The notes under the pieces are model-generated. The model saw only the letters and a list, made by a program, of their open reading frames with translations, ran no database searches and was not told where the DNA came from. Position numbers and translations under genes: made by a program. From positions 1 to 5,241 of the forward strand of contig JANTGU010000185.1 in the NCBI GenBank assembly GCA_024762735.1: a stretch of 5,241 nt of DNA, read 5' to 3'. Position 1 is the first letter of the stretch; the number at the start of each line of letters is the position of its first letter. The stretch is from Bacteroidales bacterium. Lineage in GTDB: Bacteria > Bacteroidota > Bacteroidia > Bacteroidales > F082. Positions 1 to 5,241 of the stretch are shown here, in pieces.

Positions 1-2061
1 TACGGTGTCAAAAACCGGCGAACCCAATACATATTCATCTGTTCCCGGTGTCACGGGATAAAATCCCATGGCGCTGAGCACGTACCATGCCGACATTTGC
101 CCGCAGTCTTCGTTGCCGGCCAGCCCGTCGGGGTCATTTTTATAGAGTTGCCCGGTGATTTGATGTACCCTCTGCTGCGTTTTCCAGGGTTTTCCTGCAT
201 AGTTATAGAGGTAAGCCATGTTATGACTGGGCTCGTTGCCATGAGCGTATTGACCAATTAACCCTGTAATGTCCGATTGTGTGCGTCCGGTAAGCTTGGA
301 ATCAGTGGTAAAAAGCTCATCCAGTTTTGAATCAAATCCATGATCCCCGCCAAGCATATCAGCAAGCGTGTTGATGTCCTGCGGGACAAAAAAGTTGTAT
401 TGCCAGGTGTTGGCTTCGGTGAGGTTGAAATTGACCTGTCGCGGGTCGAAAGGGGCGGTAAAGCTGCCGTTGGCCTTTGCCCTGAAGAAACCGCTCTTTT
501 TATCAAAGATATTTTTGTAATACTGCGCCCGTTGGATAAACCGGTCATGAATGGTGTCCTCTCCCAACAGTTGCGCCATCCTGGCGATACACCAGTCGTC
601 ATATGCATATTCAAGGGTTTTTGAAACCGATTCGCCCTCCTTGTCCGAGGGGATGTATCCTTTGGATTTGTAATACTTTAACCCGAAATGATTGGCGTCT
701 GCCGTATTAACCATGGCTTGCAGCGCCTGGTGGGCATCGTAATTTCTGATTCCTTTCACGTAGGCATCTACGATAACCGGCACCGAGTGGTAGCCAATCA
801 TGCAGTTGGTTTCGTTGGAAGCCAGTTCCCACACGGGTAGCAAACTGTCGGTTCGATACATCTCCATCATGGCGTTTATTAAATCGTTGGTGCGTTTACG
901 CTGGATGATCGTGAAAAGGGGATGCAGGGCTCTGAAGGTGTCCCAAAGCGAAAAAACCGTGTACATATTAAAGGTATCATCATAATGGATTTTGTGGTCG
1001 TGCCCACGGAATTTATGCGTCACATCGCTGTAAAGGTTGGGTGCCAGCATGGAGTGATAGAGTGCCGTGTAAAAGATGGTTTTGTTATCCTCCGAAGGAG
1101 TACTTACTTTAATGTTGCTTAACGCACGATTCCATTGATAATAAGCGGCTTTTCGGATGGAGTCAAAGTTATAGTCGGGACATTCGGCCAACAGGTTTTC
1201 GTGTGCTCCGGCAATATCCACCGGCGAGATGGCGGTTTTCACCACGATGGCTTCATTCTCTTCGGTATCGAAGTTAAACCAGGCTTTCAGATTTTTTCCT
1301 TGGGCATTGCGTTGCCCCTCGGTGAATTCGCCCTCTTTCACGATGCCAAAATCACGAAAAGGTTTTGAAAAAGAGGTGTAAAAATAAACATATTGATCGT
1401 TGGCCCAGCCATCGGTACGGCGCAGTCCCGCAATTTGGTGGTCACCAATAATTTTTATTTCCGAGGCCAAGATTTTTTCGGTGGTAACAGCCTCTTTAAG
1501 ATCAAGGATAATATGTGCCTGATTGGATTGCGGGAAAATAAAGCGTTGTACCCCCACGCGCGCGGTAGCTGTTAGTTCCACATCAATGTTGTAGTCGTCA
1601 AGATGAACCACGTAATAACCGGCTTCGGCACGCTCTTTTTTATGACTAAATCGAGAGGCGTATCCATCATCAGGATGGTCGGCGTCTCCCGGATTTACCC
1701 GGATGTTGCCAATGGTGGGCATAAACCGGATGTCGCCGTAATCGCCAATGCCCGTGCCACTTAAATGGGTGTGGCTGAAGCCCAAAACCACCTGGTCATC
1801 GTAATGATATCCCGAGCAATGATCCCAATCGTCAATTTTTGTATCGGGACTAAGTTGAACCATGCCAAAAGGAACCACGGCTCCCGGATAGGTGTGACCA
1901 TGACTCCCGGTGCCAATAAACGGATTGACGAAGTCGGCGGGTTCGTGGCCATGATTGGGTTGCTTTTTGCATGATGACAGGACAAAGCCCAAGAATCCAA
2001 TAAGCACCAGGGCATGAATAGTGAACCTTGTTTTTAACAATAGGGTATGGCGGTTTTTCAT
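1..2061 (-). CDS. GH92 family alpha-mannosidase lipoprotein (C-terminus beyond the window)
   Basis: Family GH92 enzymes are calcium-dependent, inverting exo-alpha-mannosidases with an N-terminal beta-sandwich and a C-terminal (alpha/alpha)6 barrel; they trim high-mannose N-glycans or mannans. The frame is open without a break from the ATG at 2061 to the window edge: 687 codons, so by usual family length (about 740-780) roughly the last tenth is missing. A hydrophobic segment (residues 15-28) ends in LSSC with Cys31, which predicts a lipoprotein exported beyond the inner membrane; no clear surface-export signal follows the Cys. Family hallmarks in order: VNPFIGTG (45-52), GHTYPGAVVPFGM (55-67), GFSHTHLSGTG (94-104), SLWDTFRALHPL around Trp373, EYAYDDW (484-490), EANTWQY (549-555), HGNEPSH (607-613) and GNEDCGQMSAWY (649-660). 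The conserved acidic residues of these motifs include the catalytic and calcium-binding ones in studied members; I did not map them individually. Linkage specificity (alpha-1,2 is commonest) cannot be read. No SusC/SusD partner is visible. Family certain, substrate inferred. Confidence 0.96.
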   Translation of the reverse strand, partial: MKNRHTLLLKTRFTIHALVLIGFLGFVLSSCKKQPNHGHEPADFVNPFIGTGSHGHTYPGAVVPFGMVQLSPDTKIDDWDHCSGYHYDDQVVLGFSHTHLSGTGIGDYGDIRFMPTIGNIRVNPGDADHPDDGYASRFSHKKERAEAGYYVVHLDDYNIDVELTATARVGVQRFIFPQSNQAHIILDLKEAVTTEKILASEIKIIGDHQIAGLRRTDGWANDQYVYFYTSFSKPFRDFGIVKEGEFTEGQRNAQGKNLKAWFNFDTEENEAIVVKTAISPVDIAGAHENLLAECPDYNFDSIRKAAYYQWNRALSNIKVSTPSEDNKTIFYTALYHSMLAPNLYSDVTHKFRGHDHKIHYDDTFNMYTVFSLWDTFRALHPLFTIIQRKRTNDLINAMMEMYRTDSLLPVWELASNETNCMIGYHSVPVIVDAYVKGIRNYDAHQALQAMVNTADANHFGLKYYKSKGYIPSDKEGESVSKTLEYAYDDWCIARMAQLLGEDTIHDRFIQRAQYYKNIFDKKSGFFRAKANGSFTAPFDPRQVNFNLTEANTWQYNFFVPQDINTLADMLGGDHGFDSKLDELFTTDSKLTGRTQSDITGLIGQYAHGNEPSHNMAYLYNYAGKPWKTQQRVHQITGQLYKNDPDGLAGNEDCGQMSAWYVLSAMGFYPVTPGTDEYVLGSPVFDTV

Positions 2062-2091
2062 GGGACGATTGTTTAACCGAAATGTTTCTGA

Positions 2092-2099
2092 CAAATTTA
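2092..2099 (-). promoter_or_regulatory. Candidate Bacteroidota -7 element for the GH92 gene
   Basis: On the minus strand this reads TAAATTTG, an exact match to the Bacteroidota TAnnTTTG consensus. It lies about 30 bases upstream of the GH92 start codon, which would leave a leader of roughly 25 bases. The nearest upstream TTG (minus strand, 2117-2115) is only 15 bases away, shorter than the usual spacing of about 19-20, so the -33 half is weak. Confidence 0.45.
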
Positions 2100-2112
2100 A
2101 GGCTATTTTTCA

Positions 2113-2165
2113 GACAACCGGAAATGAACAAATATATGCATGGATGCGAGGTTGAAGCGGTTGTC
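2113..2165. repeat. 8-bp perfect inverted repeat around a 37-base spacer
   Basis: The arms are GACAACCG (2113-2120) and CGGTTGTC (2158-2165). One arm begins one base after the stop codon of the lipoprotein gene and the other lies just upstream of the proximal GH92 -7 element. A smaller GCAT-GG-ATGC repeat sits inside the spacer (2138-2147). No U-run follows on the minus strand, so this is not a classical terminator. It could be a weak transcript hairpin or a binding site, or chance. Confidence 0.4.
2129..2136 (-). promoter_or_regulatory. Second candidate -7 element upstream of the GH92 gene
   Basis: The minus strand reads TATATTTG, another exact TAnnTTTG match, 29 bases upstream of the first one. 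No good -33 TTG is seen at the expected distance. It may be an alternative start point for the GH92 transcript or a chance match in AT-rich sequence. Confidence 0.25.
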
Positions 2166-2166
2166 G

Positions 2167-3036
2167 TTACTCCTCAACAGGAATCAGCCGCTCTTCTTCA
2201 TCCCAAATGGGGTAGAGCTTGTTTCGGTTGATATCGTAATGCCAGTAATATTGCAACGTATCGCCCGGCTGTTTTTGGGTGAGGATGTTTTTGTTTAACA
2301 GGTAATCGTAGGTGTAGTCAGCGTATTTTTTTCCCAGTGTAATGGCTAAATCGTATAACTGATTTACCGTGAGGGTGTCGATTTTGTAGTAGTATTTTAG
2401 TTGATCGGTTGCTTCATCGTAGTCAAAAGAGCCATTCAAATCATCGGTTATCAGGTCGCTGGCAAACATGACCTGCTTGTGGATAAGGGTGTCGTTAATT
2501 TTGCTGATTTCGAGCCAGATGCTCAGGTCGATGGCGTTTAAGTAGTGCTGATGAAAGTAGGTGTAACCGTTAATTACTATATTGTCCTTGTAAGGATAGA
2601 TGGTTTCGTCAAGCTCCACCTGGGGAATGTTGATGAGGTAAGCACTTGAGTCATTTTGCATGAAGAGGTCAATGGCTTCCTGATCATACACATCAAAGCC
2701 ATATTTTGCCAACTGGTAAAAAAATCCGCGGGTAAACTTTTTAAGGAAGATGGAGTCGTTAATGTTTTTTATATAATCCGACATTTCCCAAAGTAGCGAG
2801 TCTTTTTGCTCATCACTAAAATTTCCTTCCAAACTGTCGAGCAGCCATGTTTTTTGGTTTTCTTTATAAATGTATTCGGGCGAAAAGACCAGGGCGCTGC
2901 GTTTGCCCGGTTGATAGACAAAATTTTTGGCCAGTTTTTTTTCCGGGTTACAGGCATAAAAAAATCCGGCCATCAAAACAAGTGCCATCCCCAAAAGAGG
3001 AAAAGTTAATGTTGATATCCGGATTTTATTGAGCAT
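2167..3036 (-). CDS. Uncharacterised lipoprotein, operon partner of the flavodiiron gene
   Basis: I do not recognise a named domain in this 289-residue protein; its style resembles conserved Bacteroidota lipoproteins of unknown function. The N-terminus has basic residues (Lys4, Arg6), a hydrophobic stretch at about 10-27 and FYAC ending at Cys29, which fits a signal peptidase II site although the -3 residue (Phe) is unusual. NPEKK after the Cys is not a clear surface-export signal. The mature part is rich in Tyr, Asp and Glu with no further membrane segment, so a soluble periplasmic domain on a lipid anchor is likely. Visible patches are a hydrophobic strand followed by SPEY near residue 50, a Tyr-rich DYDEATDQLKYYYKIDTLTV segment around 201-220, and LGKKYADYTYDYLLNK around 234-249. 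No Cys remains after the lipidated one. It starts 8 bases after the FprA stop codon, so co-transcription is likely. Coding status is secure, function unknown. Confidence 0.88.
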   Translation of the reverse strand: MLNKIRISTLTFPLLGMALVLMAGFFYACNPEKKLAKNFVYQPGKRSALVFSPEYIYKENQKTWLLDSLEGNFSDEQKDSLLWEMSDYIKNINDSIFLKKFTRGFFYQLAKYGFDVYDQEAIDLFMQNDSSAYLINIPQVELDETIYPYKDNIVINGYTYFHQHYLNAIDLSIWLEISKINDTLIHKQVMFASDLITDDLNGSFDYDEATDQLKYYYKIDTLTVNQLYDLAITLGKKYADYTYDYLLNKNILTQKQPGDTLQYYWHYDINRNKLYPIWDEEERLIPVEE

Positions 3037-3044
3037 GGTGTGAT

Positions 3045-4256
3045 TTAGCTTTGTGCTATTTTGTTTAATTCTTTTCCAAAGTTCATGCCATATTCAATGG
3101 CTTTCTCTGCTTCTTCATCGCTGGGTCCGAACTTTACAAAAACACCTTCGCCAAAGTATTTCAGTTTAAGGTTTGTCAGGGTGGTTTCCAATAATTTTTT
3201 GTTTTCTCCACTCCATCCAAACGAACCAAATCCGCCGGCCAGCTTGCCTTTGTCACGGTAAGGGTTAATGAGCGAAAAGAGTTTGTAAATGGGTAGCAAA
3301 ATGTTTTGGTTAATCACGGGGCTCCCCACTATAATGGCCGCACTTTGCGTTAGTTTCATCTCCAGCACACCCAAAGGTAACTGCTCGATGTCCAGTGTTT
3401 CAATTTCAAAATCTCCTGCTTTTTTCAATCCCTCTGCAATATACTCGGCAATGACACCTGTTTTATGATAAGCCGAAACATAAGGGATAAACACCTTGTT
3501 TTTGTGAGGTTGGGCGATAAATTTTTCCGACCACATTTTGGTCATATCAACGAACCGTTTCCAGTTTTTCCGTAGCATGGGGCCATGACCCGGTAAAACC
3601 ATTTCAATCTCCAATCCTTCAACTTTCTCGATGGCTTTGAGCATAAATTTGCTAAAAGGTTTGATAATGACATCGAAGTAGTAACGAAAGGCAGGGTTAA
3701 AGTCGTCCACCATGTCGTCAAACATTCTTTCATCAGCAAAGTGAGAGCCAAACGAGTCGCAGGTAAAGAGCAATTTTTCCTCTTCAAGATAGGTGTACAT
3801 GGTATCGGGCCAGTGCAGGTTGGGTGCCGAAATAAACCGAAGGGTTTTGTTTCCCAAATCCAGCGTATCGCCGTCTCTTACTACCAGGTGCTTAAAATCC
3901 TGATGCAGCATATCTTTTAAATACTTGATGGCAGCCACACTGGCTACCACGGTGGCATTGGGTGCGATGCTAAGCATGTTTTTCAGGTTGCCCGAATGGT
4001 CAGGTTCCGTGTGGTTTAGGATGATATACTCAATCTCTTCGGGATTGACAACCGCCCTGACCTTGGCTTCGTAATCTGCCCAAAAGGTCTCTTTGGAAGT
4101 GTCGATGATGGTTTTTTTGTCAGCATCGATAAAATAGGAGTTGTAGGTTGACCCATATTCGGTGGTCATGACAACATCAAAAGTTACCAGGCCGTAATCA
4201 AGGATACCAATCCATTTCACGTCGTTGGTAACATCTATTATTTTATTGTTTTTCAT
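3045..4256 (-). CDS. fprA: Class A flavodiiron protein (FprA family), O2/NO reductase
   Basis: Flavodiiron proteins are soluble cytoplasmic enzymes that reduce O2 to water and/or NO to N2O with electrons from rubredoxin or similar carriers, protecting anaerobes. The 403 residues fit class A, with no rubredoxin or flavin-reductase extension. The N-terminal metallo-beta-lactamase-like domain (about 1-245) has the full diiron ligand set: HTEPDH giving His82, Glu84, Asp86 (plus His87), His148 in NLHWPD, Asp167 in TCDSFGSH and His224 in LPGHGP. The C-terminal flavodoxin domain (about 252-403) keeps GSPVINQN (311-318) and FGSFGWSGE (343-351), typical of the FMN site. Its phosphate loop reads SAYHKTG (261-267), where the family more often has a YGNT- or YGYT-like loop. 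The gene has a TAnnTTTG element about 40 bases upstream and precedes the unknown lipoprotein by 8 bases. No rubredoxin gene lies in the window. O2 versus NO preference cannot be told from sequence. Confidence 0.97.
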   Translation of the reverse strand: MKNNKIIDVTNDVKWIGILDYGLVTFDVVMTTEYGSTYNSYFIDADKKTIIDTSKETFWADYEAKVRAVVNPEEIEYIILNHTEPDHSGNLKNMLSIAPNATVVASVAAIKYLKDMLHQDFKHLVVRDGDTLDLGNKTLRFISAPNLHWPDTMYTYLEEEKLLFTCDSFGSHFADERMFDDMVDDFNPAFRYYFDVIIKPFSKFMLKAIEKVEGLEIEMVLPGHGPMLRKNWKRFVDMTKMWSEKFIAQPHKNKVFIPYVSAYHKTGVIAEYIAEGLKKAGDFEIETLDIEQLPLGVLEMKLTQSAAIIVGSPVINQNILLPIYKLFSLINPYRDKGKLAGGFGSFGWSGENKKLLETTLTNLKLKYFGEGVFVKFGPSDEEAEKAIEYGMNFGKELNKIAQS

Positions 4257-4296
4257 CGCTTTAGCAATAAATATTTGTTATTTGAATAAAGGACTG

Positions 4297-4304
4297 CAAA
4301 GTTA
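4297..4304 (-). promoter_or_regulatory. -7 promoter element for the fprA-lipoprotein operon
   Basis: The minus strand reads TAACTTTG, an exact match to the Bacteroidota TAnnTTTG consensus, followed by CA as often seen. It ends 40 bases before the fprA ATG, giving an inferred leader of about 34 bases that is very AT-rich and has no Shine-Dalgarno sequence. No clear TTG is seen at the -33 position. Confidence 0.6.
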
Positions 4305-4357
4305 GTAAAAAAGCAGACGGATACTAATTAATAAGATGGTTTTAGCAAGGAGAAATA

Positions 4358-4426
4358 ATGGCTGTTAAAGAGCCCGGTTTGATTGAGGAACCAACCTTAT
4401 GTTTTGTACTAATAACTTATCTTTGA
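4358..4426 (+). CDS. Possible 22-residue small ORF (speculative)
   Basis: An ATG is preceded by AAGGAG (4347-4352) at a 5-base spacing, a textbook Shine-Dalgarno arrangement that is unusual in Bacteroidota. The peptide is MAVKEPGLIEEPTLCFVLITYL, starting with charged residues and ending hydrophobic. Its last codons (TAT CTT TGA) overlap the -7 element of the methyltransferase gene, and its stop lies 11 bases before that gene's start. No TAnnTTTG element was found upstream of it on the plus strand. It could be a leader peptide, but a chance ORF is at least as likely. Confidence 0.15.
   Translation: MAVKEPGLIEEPTLCFVLITYL
4418..4425 (+). promoter_or_regulatory. -7 promoter element for the methyltransferase gene
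   Basis: TATCTTTG matches TAnnTTTG exactly. Transcription would begin at about 4430-4432, leaving a leader of only about 6-8 A-rich bases before the ATG at 4438. No TTG lies at the ideal -33 spacing; the nearest are at 4404 (too close) and 4383 (too far). This site supports the start at 4438 rather than the in-frame ATG at 4399, which would be upstream of the transcript. Confidence 0.5.
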
Positions 4427-4437
4427 CAAAAAAAACA

Positions 4438-5022
4438 ATGACTCACTATCCGCCCGAATATTGGGATAAATTTTTTAAGGAAGGTAAAACCGGCTGGGAT
4501 ATCGGTTATGTTTCAACCCCGTTGAAAGCGTACTTCGATCAACTAACCGATAAATCAATGAGAATTCTGATTCCGGGTGCCGGCAACGGCTGGGAAGTGG
4601 AATACTTGTACAAGAACGGTTTTACCAATACGTTTATGCTTGATTTTTCGCACGAAGCCATTCGCTCATTTACGAACCGGTTTCATGACTTTCCCCAATT
4701 GCAAATCATTCATGAAGATTTTTTTAAGCACGAGGGGGTTTACGATTTAATCGTGGAACAAACTTTTTTTAGCTCGCTGCCCAGGAGACAACGGGAAACG
4801 TACGTTCAACGTTGTCACGCACTTTTGAAACCGGGGGGTAAATGGGTTGGGCTGCTGTTTAATCACGAGTTTCCGTTTGATTATCCGCCCTTTGGGGGCT
4901 CGCCTGAAGCCTATCGGGAACTGTTTGAAAACCATTTCCGTTTCCTGCATTTTACCTTAGCTTACAATTCAATAAAACCCCGAAAAGACAGGGAATTATT
5001 TATTTTGCTGTTAAGAGATTAA
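4438..5022 (+). CDS. SAM-dependent methyltransferase, thiopurine S-methyltransferase (TPMT) family
   Basis: This is a class I Rossmann-fold methyltransferase of 194 residues. Members transfer methyl groups from S-adenosylmethionine to thiols, halides, thiocyanate or metalloid oxyanions; the substrate here is unknown. The order of motifs is that of the TPMT family: the N-terminal YWDKFFKEGKTGWDIG (8-23) with conserved aromatics, motif I ILIPGAGNGWEVEYL (43-57) for SAM binding, LDFSHEAI (68-75), HEDFF (92-96), YDLIVEQTFFSSLP (102-115), LLKPGGKWVGLLF (129-141), PPFGGSPEAY (150-159) and the C-terminal NSIKPRKDRELF (177-188). There is no signal peptide, so it is cytoplasmic. An in-frame ATG exists 13 codons upstream (4399), but the family homology starts just after Met4438 and a promoter element lies between the two. 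It is divergent from fprA, with 181 bases between start codons; a detoxification role is a guess from family and context. Confidence 0.94.
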   Translation: MTHYPPEYWDKFFKEGKTGWDIGYVSTPLKAYFDQLTDKSMRILIPGAGNGWEVEYLYKNGFTNTFMLDFSHEAIRSFTNRFHDFPQLQIIHEDFFKHEGVYDLIVEQTFFSSLPRRQRETYVQRCHALLKPGGKWVGLLFNHEFPFDYPPFGGSPEAYRELFENHFRFLHFTLAYNSIKPRKDRELFILLLRD

Positions 5023-5042
5023 TCAGTTTACAAAATTCTTAC

Positions 5043-5050
5043 TATTTTAG
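5043..5050 (+). promoter_or_regulatory. Weak candidate -7 element for the downstream gene
   Basis: TATTTTAG matches TAnnTTTG at seven of eight positions. It is the best candidate I see in the 92 bases between the methyltransferase stop and the next start. It is far (about 65 bases) from the ATG at 5115, and no TTG is evident upstream. The gene may instead be co-transcribed with the methyltransferase. Confidence 0.2.
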
Positions 5051-5114
5051 CCAGGCTGAATAACCAATCTTTCGGCTTTAAAAATGATATTTCAATGCAA
5101 CAAAAACAAATATT

Positions 5115-5241
5115 ATGAGCGATAAAAAACTTTCAACACTGGGTACCATCACCAAAAAAGAGACTTTACGGTCGGTTGACTTTGATGGTTGTAAATCACT
5201 GATTCTGGAAATATCAAAACCTTTTCCGGGATATCACGGCC
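5115..5241 (+). CDS. N-terminus of an unrecognised protein, cut by the window edge
   Basis: An open frame starts with ATG at 5115 and runs off the right edge after 42 full codons. The visible protein begins MSDKKLSTLGTITKKETL and continues with RSVDFDGCKSLILEISKPF and PGYHG. It has no signal peptide or membrane segment: a Lys/Thr-rich start leads into a likely beta-strand (SLILEISKPF), so it seems cytoplasmic. The leader is A-rich (CAACAAAAACAAATATT) as is common before Bacteroidota genes, without a Shine-Dalgarno sequence. It lies 92 bases after the methyltransferase on the same strand, with no obvious terminator between, so a shared transcript is possible. I do not recognise the family from this fragment. 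Confidence 0.7.
   Translation, partial: MSDKKLSTLGTITKKETLRSVDFDGCKSLILEISKPFPGYHG

Noticed and set aside
258..614. Minus-strand open frame of 118 codons
   Set aside because: It is a shifted-frame shadow of the GH92 gene. The GH92 frame was followed codon by codon from 2061 to 1 with no stop or frameshift.
340..624. Plus-strand open frame of 94 codons, and other plus-strand frames between 800 and 1575
   Set aside because: They lie antisense to the GH92 gene, whose frame carries clear family motifs throughout. Their predicted proteins show no domain features.
1850..2131. Minus-strand open frame starting at 2131, upstream of the GH92 start
   Set aside because: It is in a different frame from the GH92 motifs and signal peptide. 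Its start lies in the promoter region and it has no recognisable features.
2100..2166. Rho-independent terminator at the end of the fprA-lipoprotein operon
   Set aside because: The 8-bp inverted repeat has a 37-base loop and no U-run on the minus strand, so it does not meet the usual form.
4399..4437. Thirteen-codon N-terminal extension of the methyltransferase
   Set aside because: The TATCTTTG promoter element lies inside it, and family similarity begins only after Met at 4438.
5023..5114. Terminator after the methyltransferase
   Set aside because: Only a 4-bp AGCC-A-GGCT palindrome (5049-5057) is present, too weak and without a following T-run.
1..5241. CRISPR arrays, tRNA or rRNA genes, insertion sequences, attachment sites
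   Set aside because: No repeat-spacer pattern, cloverleaf-like sequence, transposase frame or flanking direct repeats were seen on either strand by reading.

Overview
The window looks like chromosomal DNA of a Bacteroidota bacterium, probably an anaerobe or microaerophile. Three things point there: promoter elements of the TAnnTTTG type in front of several genes, A-rich leaders mostly without Shine-Dalgarno sequences, and a gene set typical of the phylum (a lipoprotein glycoside hydrolase of family GH92, a class A flavodiiron protein, an uncharacterised lipoprotein and a TPMT-type methyltransferase). The genus cannot be read from the sequence.

Layout. Positions 1-2061 (minus) hold the first 687 codons of a GH92 exo-alpha-mannosidase with a lipoprotein signal; its last part lies outside the window to the left. 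A 105-base gap (2062-2166) carries two candidate -7 elements for that gene and an 8-bp inverted repeat. Positions 2167-3036 and 3045-4256 (both minus, 8 bases apart) form a likely two-gene operon: the flavodiiron protein (FprA) is transcribed first, followed by a 289-residue lipoprotein of unknown function. Positions 4257-4437 are a divergent intergenic region with one -7 element facing each way and a speculative 22-codon ORF with a strong Shine-Dalgarno sequence. Positions 4438-5022 (plus) encode a 194-residue SAM-dependent methyltransferase of the thiopurine S-methyltransferase family. At 5115 a further plus-strand gene begins and runs off the right edge; I do not recognise it.

How the genes work together. 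The flavodiiron protein would reduce O2 (or NO) in the cytoplasm and protect oxygen-sensitive enzymes. The methyltransferase may methylate thiols, halides or metalloids. The GH92 enzyme would remove mannose from glycans at the cell surface or in the periplasm. These are separate jobs and I see no single pathway joining them. The tight pairing of the flavodiiron gene with the unknown lipoprotein is the most suggestive association. I found no RNA genes, mobile elements, CRISPR arrays or convincing rho-independent terminators. The window is mostly ordinary core or near-core sequence, and I do not see a clear new biological system in it.
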